A stretch of 64,000 bases of DNA, from contig CM114272.1 in NCBI GenBank assembly GCA_050084515.1, positions 40,300,001-40,364,000 on the forward strand. Direction: 5' to 3'. Below, in pieces: positions 1-9,777 of this stretch. Each line of letters starts with the position of its first letter. Within the stretch, counting starts at the first letter, position 1. The notes beneath the pieces were generated by a model that was not told the origin of the DNA, searched no databases, and was given only the letters and a program-made list of their open reading frames with translations. The DNA comes from Blasia pusilla. Its lineage: Eukaryota > Marchantiophyta > Marchantiopsida > Blasiales. Both the position numbers and the translations under genes were made by a program.

Positions 1-33
1 ACAACCGTCCCGACCCAACAAGAAGATACTCAC

Positions 34-1226
34 GTGTTCATGGCATGCATTGCCATCTCCACCGTCGCCATGTGATGAGGGAATGGGTGAAGGACCACTG
101 CCTTCACGCAAAAATGTGCCTCCAATGAGTTGGGCCACTCCTCCGCAAACTTGGTCCACACCATGAACCTGTGATTTCCATCCCAGATGAAGAAATGTAG
201 ATTCCTCATCCAGCTGAATTCCGTGCCCTCTACTTGCCTTCTGAAATCCTGGTCTCGCATCCTCCAGAATGTGTCGAGCTTTTCCAAGTCCTCCTCCGTA
301 ACCAGAGCTTGGGTTCCATGCTCGTCGTAAGGCTGAACATAGAAGGGAGGAAAGTTGTCGACGTAGGATGCTGTCGCCGCTGATTGTTTAAGCTTCGCGA
401 TGTCCTCGTCGGACTGAATTTTGCGGACGTATTCCATTGTCCGCAATCGGCAGAGTGGAATCCTCGGGGCGTTGTGGCCCTCCATGAGTGCCATCTGCTT
501 TACCACCTGTCAGAACCGGGACAAGATCAATAAGCTACACTGAATTCCCAATGAATTGCAATTCACATAATTCAAAAAACCCAGATCCTCTCTTACCCGC
601 TCGAAAATGGGGTCGGTTTCTTGACCAGCCAACTTGTCTAAGATAGAAGCTGGCAAATCGACTGGGAACTCGTCGATCCGATAGAGGTCGATGTCCTCCG
701 CCGGGCTTGGAGACGAGAATGACCGCTCTCCGGCTTCTTCGGCTATGTCCACCATCTCCACGCTGGCGGTCCTCATGACCTCGTCGTCATCGATTTGAAC
801 TTCTGGCGTTTCCACTATGTTGATGGTGTCCCCGGACTTCATGGGGGACATTTCCCGCATCTCAACACTTTCGGTTGGACGGGCAAGGCTATCGTCAATG
901 GCTATCGCTCTTTCCTTCCTCGCTTTAGCCAATTCTGCTCTCCTCACCGACGCGTCCAGACGCTTCCTTTCTCTCTTTTTGTCGGCGATCCTTTTCTTCA
1001 AGGCCTGCGACGTCTCAGCCTCTGCCTTATGTTTATCGAGCGCCTCTTGAACACGTCTCGCAAGAAGCACCTGGTTGTGCATCTCCACTTCCCTTTCCCG
1101 CTCCTCAATTTCCTACTGCCTAATTTCATTCGCCTAACGAGGCCCAGGAGATGCTGACGCAGGAGTTCTAATGGACTTCGGAGTGAAGCTCCCAGACTTG
1201 TTGGCTTGTGATTTTTTCCTCGTCAT
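34..1226 (-). CDS. Hypothetical protein with ParB-like DGNHR motif, 5' exons of a gene leaving the window
   Basis: I do not recognise a named family. Exon 1 (1226 to 597) and exon 2 (506 to 34) join in phase 0 across a 90-bp intron with GTAAGA donor and TTCTGACAG acceptor. Exon 2 ends at a strong GTGAGT donor (33-28), so the gene probably continues past the left edge. The first part is Ser/Pro-rich, then a charged Arg/Lys/Glu coiled-coil stretch, then an acidic linker. Exon 2 holds IWDGNHRFMVW, resembling the DGxHR signature of ParB/sulfiredoxin-fold domains, preceded by a plausible N-terminal strand-helix part. Starting at ATG 1226 gives two in-frame TAG codons (1136-1134 and 1115-1113), both just where a Gln would fit. 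Starting at ATG 1082 avoids them. It is either a damaged gene or one with a downstream start. The family assignment is inference. Confidence 0.5.
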
Positions 1227-1293
1227 TTTTTCCGCAAATGCCTCCACCTATGTCCACGATGAATCCCTTGATCAGTCGCCTTGCTGATGTCGA

Positions 1294-1381
1294 GATGGGT
1301 AGCTCGAATCGCCTCGATGGGTAGCTCGAATCGCCTCGATGGGTAGCTCGAATCGCCTCGATGGGTAGCTCGAATTGTCTC
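1294..1381. repeat. 22-bp tandem repeat, 4 copies
   Basis: Four head-to-tail copies of a 22-bp unit beginning GATGGGTAGCTCGAAT. The last copy differs by a few bases (AATTGTCTC for AATCGCCTC). It lies just upstream of the start of the minus-strand gene at the left edge, so it may sit in its 5' UTR or promoter. From 1382 to 1636 I see only related TCG-rich degenerate sequence and no gene. Confidence 0.9.
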
Positions 1382-1636
1382 GCGATCGTTCAGTCGAACC
1401 GTCTCGCTCTCGTTCCCTCCTATCGACTCGCAATGTGTTGCCGTGTGAAACGCCCCTTCGTATATGATCAGCTGCTGCGCGGGAGAGTGAGGAATGGAGA
1501 TTGTGAAATGAGAAGCCGGAAATGAGCGATTTTTGCCCTATTTATACTTTTCTAGCCGTTGGGCTAACCGTTGGGTCCCGTCGTCCGTTCGACGGCGACG
1601 TGCCGGAGGTTACGGAAGTCCGGAGGTGAAAAATGG

Positions 1637-2185
1637 CAACTCGTCGGAGTCTGACAGGTTGCGCGCCTCCGCCATCCTGGGTACGTCGCCACGTGCGCGA
1701 GCAACCCGTCGGAGACCGACGGGTTGAGCGCCTCCGTCGTCTTCAGAAAAGAACGTGAGATACCCGCGCAACCCGTCAGAGACTGACATGTTGCGCGCCT
1801 CTGCCGTGTTTGGGACGCGAACGGGACATACCAAGGCAATCCGTCGGAGACCGTTGGGTTGCACGCTTCCCTCGTCAAGGGTTAAGAACGCGGGCTTCCC
1901 GCGCAAGTCGTCGGAGTCCGACTGGCTGCACACTTCATATTAGCACCACAAGGCGAGGCCCTTGCGCAACCCATTGGAGGGCGACGGGTTGCACGCCTCG
2001 CCGTCTTTGGGCAAATAGATGAGGCACCCGCGGAACTCGTCGGGAACAGACGGTTTGCACGCCTCCGGCATCTTCGGGCAAGAAGGAGCGGTATCAGAGC
2101 AACTCGTCGGAGAGCGACGGGTTGCTCGCTTTGACAATGTTTGGCAGAAGCGTGCAACCCGTCCGAAGCCGACGGGTTGCAGGCT
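1637..2185. repeat. Cluster of nine palindromic GCAACCCGTCGG-type repeats, spacing about 66 bp
   Basis: Nine imperfect copies start near 1638, 1702, 1770, 1838, 1905, 1968, 2034, 2101 and 2155. Each has the form GCAACCCGTCGG, a 3-5 base gap, then CCGACGGGTTGC, so each can fold into a hairpin with arms of about 12 bp. Between cores the spacer also recurs (a CGCCTCCGCCGTC-like piece), so this is a diverged tandem array with a period near 66 bp. The same palindrome reappears inside the transposase intron at 4612-4895 and once at 6627. Apparent open frames across it on both strands are by-products of the repeat. Confidence 0.85.
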
Positions 2186-2397
2186 TCGGTTAGCTTTTGG
2201 TAATTTTTGAGTTACCAGGACTTCGATGGGTTCCAAGTGTGATTCGCAACCCTCTGCTTCCCAAATCCGGTAACACATTGCAACAGAATTGAATGTGTTA
2301 TAGAATTGGATCCATTGTGTCAGACAATGTCACCCACCGAATTCATCTTGTCAGTAAAAATCTGTCAGGAGTATCTGTTTTCCTATTCACTATAAAT

Positions 2398-2455
2398 TAA
2401 AAATTCTCATTCTGATTCTCATTCTCATTCTCATTCTCATTCTCTTTCTCATTAT
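2398..2455. repeat. ATTCTC microsatellite
   Basis: A run of about eight imperfect TCATTC/ATTCTC hexamers. The 2186-2579 stretch around it holds no gene that I can support. Confidence 0.85.
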
Positions 2456-3315
2456 CACCCTCCTCCCGTACGAAATTTCTGGGAATGGATAATTATGTTA
2501 AGCTCATTGTGGCAGTCATCTGGCGGCCCTTCCTCAATCAGAAATCATTCGACTCCAAGCTCGTGAGTCTTTCATAGCAGTGGATGAAAATTGTTTGTCT
2601 GTTCAATTTCTTCTCCAAATTGGAACCATCTTTGTATCCAAAGATGTTAGGGTGGACGGTACAGAAGACATAATAGGTGAGACGGTCCAGCAAGTGACGT
2701 CAGACCGTAAAGTATGGAATCTCCTACCTCTAGCAAATGGTCAATACAGAGTTTACGGCACCTTTGGTCGTCTATTTCCCAAGTAGACGGTCTAGAATTT
2801 CCTAGTGCTCCGAGCTCTACGTTTGCAACTCCAAGCTCTGCAGATCCGGCTTCGACTCCAACTTTGCACGCTCGTAACAATGTTGTTCTTCCTGAAGAGA
2901 TTTCGGATGTTATCAACCTCAGTGGATCTGTCGGACACCAATCGGGCCTTGTGTCCGCCTACTCGTTCCTCTTGCAAGTATCAGGCAATAGTTTGCTTTC
3001 GTCTCTGGCCTTGAAAATGTTCAAGCACATTCTTGTCGACGAGCTGCCGCCCACGTATGATGGTAATTGCATTTTTGAGTTTCCTCCACTTGTCGCTTGC
3101 TCTGCTCAAAAGAAGGATGGAGGGCGCTGAAGGGTATGGACAGAAAGTCTGATTGTCATCGATGGTGCAGGCTTCAACGGACTAGTGCTTCCATTCCAGA
3201 TGGTCCTTGGATTGTCTCCCGCCGCCACTGCGTGGGAGCTTAGAGTGTAGAAGTCCAGCATGCCGGTATCTAGAGCGCAACGGGCGAGTCAATACGTCAA
3301 AATTCCCTCCCAAGA

Positions 3316-5362
3316 ATGCACAAACTCCATACGAGGTCGGTGCCACCATACTGTCGGGAGGCCATCGATGTCCTCATTGTCAGGCATCGCCCTTCTGCGT
3401 TGGAGCGTGTCCTGCATACATATTTTTCATTGTCCACGACTTGGGCTCCACGTCGAGTATACAAGGTGGCGGTTCATGTTGGCTCCCCACACTCATCCGT
3501 GAACGATGCAATTCAAAGACACATCAAGGAGGATGTGGCGAAGAAAGTAGCCGAGGTCTACAGAAACTCTCCGGGTTCAAATCCCGGAGTGATCAAGCTC
3601 ACAACGGCATCACAAATTTGTGAACAATTGCTTGGAATCCCTGGACAGCGCGAGATCACGGCGGTTGAGGGGAAACAACTCTGGGAAAATCTCACTTTTC
3701 TCGCTGATCCTGAATGCTTCCGGAATTTTCTGCGTCAAATACGAGTTCTGGATGGAAAGACGGCCGAAATGGATGCCATCGCCAGAATCAAGGCCAACTC
3801 CAGATTTCCATTCATTCAGAGATGGCAGTTCATGGGCCAAGGAGGCAAGGGATCCAGGGCCTATGTCTTCAAAATGTCAACGACATGTCCGTCGAGTGGC
3901 CTCGATCTTATAGATCGAATGAGGGAAGGGAAAGATCTTTACGGGAGCTGGGTAAGCTTTGATATTTGCTACAGAGTGTTGAACGGATGGTTGACGATGG
4001 GTGCTCACGTTTATGACCATTTGGAGAAGGGACTCAAAACTATATTTTTCTGTGAAGTAAAGGCAGAAGACGTTGGAAGTTTGAAGATGTGCTGGTTACT
4101 CTTATTGGAGGTGGTGAAGGAAAACAAAAGGCAACCTCCGGAAATTTATGGGTTCATGGCAGACAATGCACAACCTGGGTGGATTGCTATCCGGGAAGTG
4201 TTCTGGGATGGAGAGGTTCAACCGGAGAGGGAAAGGTTGGATGCTTTCCATTGGCAACAGTGTGTGACCCGGTACACCAAATCTTGCATCAAGGAGAATA
4301 AGAGGACAGAGCATGTCACTCTACTCCAACCCTGCAAGGACAACAAAACCTTGAAGCAAGCCATGGAATGCCAAGAAGAACTTCATGGGTGGTGGAGGAA
4401 GCATGCGATTGAGGGGAAGTACAAAGAGTTGTGTTCTTGGTTGAGTTGGTGGACTGTACGTATGAGACAATGGGGAAACTTCATGCGGCAGGTGAGTTCA
4501 CTATTTTGTCTTGTCAAGCTCACGCTGAGAATTTTTTGTAAAATTGTAGCTCAGGGTGAGAAGCGTGGGAACTATATGGATTTCAAACCCAAGAAACCAA
4601 GCAAGCTGTTGAATGCGACGGGTTGCCCGAGTGTGCAACCCGACGGAAACCGACGGGTTGCCTGAGGGTGCAACCGGACGGAAACCGACGGGTTGCATCC
4701 AGATTTTTGGTGCAACCCGTCAGGACCCGACGGGTCACAGAGTCGTTCATAGGGTGCCTCGGCCTTGCAACCCGTCGGGTTCTGACGGGTTGCAGTAGGT
4801 GGGTTTAAGATTACAACACGTCGGGACCCGACGGGTCGCAGAGTCGTTCATGGGATGCCTCGGGCCTGCAACCCGTCTGGTTCCGACAGGTCGCTTATTT
4901 TTTTGACTCCTGAGTTATTTTCGTTCCCTTCTAACGTTGCCGTCGTTGCAGGGATTGAACGTTCATGAAAATGCCCTCTGCCCCAACACAAGTGGAGCAG
5001 AAAGTGTTCATTCCTCCTGGAGGTTGTCAGAAGCATGCCAACGAATTTCACTTGTGGAGGCATGCCAACAAGACCAGGCAAGAGCAATGCTACAGTCTGC
5101 AGCATCCCATATCTTCCTCACAAAAGGCATAACAAAAGGAAAGGGGCCGTCGATCTCGAGCTCTATGTCGGTAATTTGTGAGATCAGTGATGAAAAAATG
5201 TATGTGGAAGCCTTCAACCGGTGCGTAGCTGGAACTCCACTCAAGCAAGACGTACACATTGGTGGGGATATTCGTGGGCGGGTTTCAAGGCGTCCCATAC
5301 TGGATGGTGGTAGAGTGTCTGAAAGCGAGACTTGTGGAGACCAGATAAGTATCTTGACTTGA
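3316..5362 (+). pseudogene. MULE transposase core, two exons, frame lost at 5362
   Basis: Exon 1 (3316-4491, about 392 residues) ends at a CAG|GTGAGT donor. Exon 2 resumes at 4952 after GTCGTTGCAG, in phase 0, and runs to TGA 5362. Exon 1 contains a MULE-like segment: a hydrophobic TIFFCEVKAED stretch, then FMADNAQPGW with a candidate catalytic Asp, then a FHWQQCVTRY region where MULE transposases have a C/H motif. Exon 2 carries CPNTSGAESVHSSW, matching the N-x-x-E-S-x-H-S-x-W region expected after the DDE core. After 5362 the frame is lost and coding traces continue in other frames to the SWIM part. It is probably a dead transposase. A domesticated gene with unrecognised exons is possible. 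Confidence 0.65.
4612..4895. repeat. GCAACCCGTCGG palindromes inside the MULE intron
   Basis: At least six half-sites or full palindromes of the 1.6-2.2 kb family lie within the 4492-4951 intron. They include two near-identical modules ending GACCCGACGGGTCRCAGAGTCGTTCAT. Because they lie between a good donor and a good acceptor, the transcript would carry hairpins in its intron. Confidence 0.85.
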
Positions 5363-5804
5363 GGCGGTGAAGAGAAAGCATCGAGCGAATCCGGTGATTG
5401 ATTTGGATGTGGAAATTACACCGCCCAGGTATTCGGGGACCGGACCCGTCCCAAATCCGTGATGGAGTTACTTCTCCAAAATCAGTGAATGTTTTATTTG
5501 AAAAGCCCTCCGTTCTTTGGAAGTTCAACAACATCCTATCACCAGGGTGGTTCAACAATATGGGATTCGGTAATGGAGGTGGATTGCAACCTAAAACGGT
5601 GGCATATATCTCGGAGCAACCCGGCGTGGACCCCTGAGAGGCAAAATCTGATGGCATTAGGAGAGCATGCGGCACTTTCCTAAATAAGAATGTACAAGGA
5701 TCGATTTGGGCGACCCTTTGCACTGGGTTTTGGGGACTCAAAACCTTTGATCGTTTCACAAGGACCGGGGATCAATTGAAGTACTTCTTCTGCCCAAATG
5801 AATC

Positions 5805-6449
5805 TTGCGCTTTCCGGAAGTCTTATCCGGCTGCCATTGGAGCTCCGGGAATATCCCCACGATTTGGCCCATCGCCGCAGGTACGAACTGCACTCAAGAC
5901 GAAGTGGACAATCTTACAAGTGCCGGTTTCAGACTTGTAGACGGGGGAAGTTCGGAGCATGTTCGCATTACAGAGACCTTCGTATTTCGTATTCAACCCA
6001 AGATTGATGTCAACATGTACCCGGAGAAGGTGGATGATCTCAATCCATTATTTATGTTTGAGTCTAGAAATGGGGTGAAGAGAAACAGAATGTGCAGGCC
6101 AACGGTGGAGAGAGCAAAGCGAATTGCATCAGCTCTGGAGCCAAAAATGGAGATCATCGCCATGAAAGATGTCTTGAGTGGCAATGGAATAGGAAGGATG
6201 TATTGGGTCAGGAACAACACTGTAAATTCAAGTGTCACAGTGGTGTATGTGGTGCACATGTGTTGCTTTCCCTCATGTTCATGTGATGACTTTGTCCAAA
6301 GAGAGACAAGTGGCAAAAGATATTTCCCTTGTAAGCACATGTACTATGTGTTGCTGGTAGTTTTAAGAGAGTCGGAGGTAGGAGTAGGAATCCACCAACC
6401 AATTCTGTCCCTCAAAGAAGTTCGAAGTATTTTAAACAAACCACTTTGA
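5805..6449 (+). pseudogene. SWIM zinc-finger C-terminal part of the MULE transposase
   Basis: About 214 residues. Near residues 158-185 it has CSCDDF, then about ten residues later FPCKHMYYVL, giving the C-x-C-xn-C-x-H pattern of a SWIM finger. SWIM fingers follow the transposase core in plant MULE and FAR1-type proteins. The region just before it has no obvious catalytic motif. It is out of frame with the 4952-5362 exon, and I could not place splice sites that join them convincingly. Confidence 0.7.
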
Positions 6450-6626
6450 GGATGCAAAATGAGGTTTTAGATTGTACTTTTATTTTTCCTCAACCTTCAC
6501 TTTGAGCTTGAACTCTATTCAGCCCTGGGCAAATGATAGATTTTTTCCAGACCTTGGATGGAAAAAGTGATTGGTTCCACACTTATGATTCCACTGATTT
6601 TTCAGTTTTCTAAATTTTGTGCAATT

Positions 6627-6657
6627 TGCAACTCGTCGGACTCAGAGGGGTTGCCAA
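6627..6657. repeat. Isolated copy of the GCAACCCGTCGG palindrome
   Basis: A single degenerate copy (GCAACTCGTCGG ... GGGGTTGCC) downstream of the SWIM region. Beyond it, 6660-7337 holds an A-rich stretch, a CT-rich tract at about 6797-6850, and no gene that I can support. Confidence 0.7.
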
Positions 6658-7337
6658 AATATGGAAGAGGAAAAAAAAACTGTGGGACTGCTTAATATAT
6701 GAACAAAAAAGTGCAAAAAAATTCAAACAAAAAGTTTCCTCTCTTCAACCCAACGGAAACTCTCTTCAAAAAAAAGTATCTATTTCGGTTGAAGGTAGTT
6801 TCCTCTCTCCTCTCTGCTCTCTCCTCTCTTCCTCTCTTCCTCTCCTCTAACCCACCTCGAGCTTGGATAGTACCTATGAGAAATTAGCAAGAGTAAAACT
6901 CCAGGTGCAGCATTATTCTAGATTTCATCTTTCTGAGTCCAAAATCAGAAATCTCTATGCACAACCATGTTCCTGAGGTTGTGCTCCACACCAAATACAA
7001 TATGTGACCAAACATTGGATGTTAATAATCACCTAAGTTATCAAAACGAATGATTGAGTTCTTCCGAGTGATCTAATATAATTCCCGAAGATAATTATCG
7101 CGTTTCTACTGAGCATGAGAATGATCTCCACCACACAGCACATATGGCCACAAGCCAGTACCATGCTTGCTGAATTCTTGAATGCCATGTTCCAAGCTAA
7201 CATTATGTCCTTGGACGTTGGTGGCCTCTTTTGTGATATATTTATCTTCCTCATTTCATGTACCCGAGCTCCCTCAACATAAAGAAGTTCATGGCCATCA
7301 ACGGTAAGTGATGATTGTGCATTTTCATAGTGATTTG

Positions 7338-7680
7338 TTATGGGTTTTGGCATAGGTTGTACGTATAGCTGTGAATTTCAAGTTCCATTAAAAAAAGTTC
7401 ATAGTAGATGAGTTTGGTTGCAATGCTAAGACCTGTGAGGTAGGCGTTGTGGCTAGGAATCTCATTTTGAATGGCCTGGACTCCGAAGTCCATCACCCAT
7501 ATGTGCACGCCCATCAGTAAAATTGTGAGCACGTAATGGCTCTCGAGAGCTAGTTCTATGCCCATCGGTATAGATGCCACTTAGTTGGGGAACAGGGGAA
7601 GCACGGCCTGGATCAGAGCAATCAGCGTAGAACCGTAGAGGAAGTGGATGTCCGCAAAATGGAAGAGAAGCCATGTGAAG
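7338..7680 (-). pseudogene. Possible fragment of a multi-pass membrane protein
   Basis: Reading the minus strand from about 7680 to 7338 gives hydrophobic stretches such as HFADIHFLYGSTLIALIQAV and HYVLTILLMGVHIWVMDFGV, broken by stop codons. This looks like a decayed transporter exon, but I cannot name the family and shadow translation is possible. A further hydrophobic minus-strand frame at 7033-7353 could be related. From 7681 to 8369 there is a GC-rich patch of repeated CTCCAAGCGCGGCTCC-like words (8060-8200) and no gene. Confidence 0.25.
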
Positions 7681-8369
7681 GATGCCTAGAAGAATGCGGT
7701 CTTGACCCCCGCAAGACGGACGCTACTCACTATGTGATCGAGAACTTTGGCATAGCTTTTCCTGGTCAAAGAGTTGCTGCACTGATTGAGGACACAAACT
7801 GCACTAACCCCGACGCAAAACAAAAGAGAGAGGGAGAAGAAGCCACTACCTCTAGCACTACCTCCACATAGAGATGAAGACTATCTCCAGTGGACCTTGA
7901 AGAACGATGCTTCCAAAATCTCTCTTTCGCCTTGGAGAACTTCCGAAATCTGTCGAGCGTCTCTGAAATTCAAAATCCGAAACGGGGCAAATATGATACA
8001 GCCAGATCCAGTGCAAACCAAAATAAATCAAAAAATCTCCTATGAAATTTGGAAGGCAAGGCTCTAAGCATAGCTCCAAGGGCGGCTCCAAAGCACGATC
8101 CGCCTCCCATGCTCCAAGCGCGGTTCCGCTCCCCAAGGTGAATCCGCATCCCAGGCTCCAAGCGCGGCTCCCAAGGGTGCAGCCACGTCCCAAGGTACAA
8201 AGAGAACTAGGTTACAAATAGAAGTGTTCTAAACGCGGAAATTAGAACCCCAGAAAAAACAAATACTTAGGAGCCATTTTTGTGGCAATGTACCTTGCTA
8301 TGGTAGATTCAACCTAGGAATGAAAAAATACCAACTTTTCCCAACCCATTAATCACTCAAAGTACACAA

Positions 8370-9540
8370 ACAAACAAAGAAAATTTTCCCAAACAATCAT
8401 TCCAAGCCCAAGAACAACACCATCCAAACACAACTTCAAATGACCACCCACATAAGGAACAACTCCAGATCGTAAACCTTAAAAATGCTACCTTATAGAA
8501 GCCAAGAGAGCATATCTGAAATGTTGAAATTTGCAAGGGATTTAATTCAAAGGCATGTGCCAAGTTTCAACACCATCCAATGGTTGGACCAAAAGATCTC
8601 TCAATGTGAACATGAAAATGAAACAAACACTTGAAACATTCCTACTCAAAGCCATCCTCTTCCATCTTGACCCCTTGTTTTCTTCCCTCCCCCTCAACCA
8701 GGGTTCCAAAAATCACGAAACGTTTCCCAAAGAGGCACTCCAAACCTAGGAACACAAGAAAAAAATCAAAACTTGAAATGACCATCCACACATGAAAATA
8801 AAAATCGTAAACCCTAACAATGGCCTCTTCTTTTTTTATGTGAGTATAGAAGCCAAGAGAGCAGATCTGAACCGTTGAAATTTGCAAGATATTTAATTGA
8901 AAGGCATGTGCCAAGTTTCAACACCATCCAATGGTTAGACCAAAAGATCTCTCAATGTAAACATGAAAATGAAACAAACACTTGAAACATTCCTACTCGA
9001 AGCCATCCTCTTCTATCTTGATCCCACGTTTTCTTCCCTCCCCCTCAACCAGGGTTCCAAAAATCACTAAACGTTTCCCAAAGAGGCACCCCAAGCCCAG
9101 GAACACAAGGGAAAAATCAAAACTTGAAATGACCACCCAGACATGAAAATAAAATCATAAACCCTAAAAATGGTCTCTTATTTTGTATGTGAGTATAGAA
9201 GCCAAGAGAGCAGATCTGAACGGTCGAAATTTGCAAGGGATTTAATGCAAAGGCATGTGCTAAGTTTCAACGCCGTCCAATGGTTGGACCAAAAGATCTC
9301 TCAATGTGAACATGAAAATGAAACAAACACTTGAAACATTCTTACTTGGAGTCATCCTCTTCCGTCTTGACCCCTCGTTTTCTTCCCTCCCCCTCAACAA
9401 GGGTTCTAAAAATCATGAAACTTTTCTGAAAGAGGCACTTCAAGCCCAAGAACACAAGGGGAAAATCAAAACTTGAAGTGACCACCCACACATGAAAATA
9501 AAAATCGTTAACCCTAAATTTGGTCTCCTATTTTTTTTAT
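8370..9540. repeat. Tandem array with a period of about 351 bp, about 3.3 copies
   Basis: Landmarks repeat at even spacing: GCCATCCTCTTC near 8650, 9002 and 9351, and AAGCCAAGAGAGCA near 8500, 8850 and 9200. Copies are roughly 90% alike by eye and the first is partial and more diverged. No coding frame is shared between copies, so it looks like a non-coding satellite-type array. It ends where T-rich unique sequence begins near 9541. Confidence 0.85.
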
Positions 9541-9777
9541 CTGCCCCTTACTTTCTTGAACATCTTCCATGTACAGACGTATAATTAATAATTCCCTATT
9601 TTTATTAGAAGTGTTTCCTATATAAAAAATACCCTTAAGTTCTTCCACCCTGAAATCGAATTAAAAAATCCTATACTTTGTCGTACGTGATGGGTCTCTT
9701 CCGTGGAAGTGAGACCCACGAGCATCCACATAAAATCCAATATCCTAAATAACTACCTAATACTCAGAAATTCCCTC

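Larger units (their letters stand above)
2580..6449 (+). mobile_element. Mutator-like (MULE) transposase region
   Basis: The coding content (transposase core, then a SWIM zinc finger) is that of Mutator-like elements or of host genes derived from them. Short open frames at 2580-3130 may be decayed upstream exons or an N-terminal region. They contain no domain I recognise. I could not find terminal inverted repeats or a 9-bp target duplication by eye, so the element ends are unknown. The GCAACCCGTCGG palindromes occur on both sides and in the intron and may belong to the element or to the locus. Confidence 0.65.

Noticed and set aside
1637-2185. Palindromic repeats with regular spacing, resembling a CRISPR array
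   Set aside because: The spacers are themselves repeated, the repeats vary a great deal, and the surroundings are eukaryotic with spliced genes and plant transposons.
3316-4665. Reading the transposase exon through to 4665
   Set aside because: After 4491 the frame runs past a strong splice donor into the palindromic repeats, and the true continuation matches the exon at 4952.
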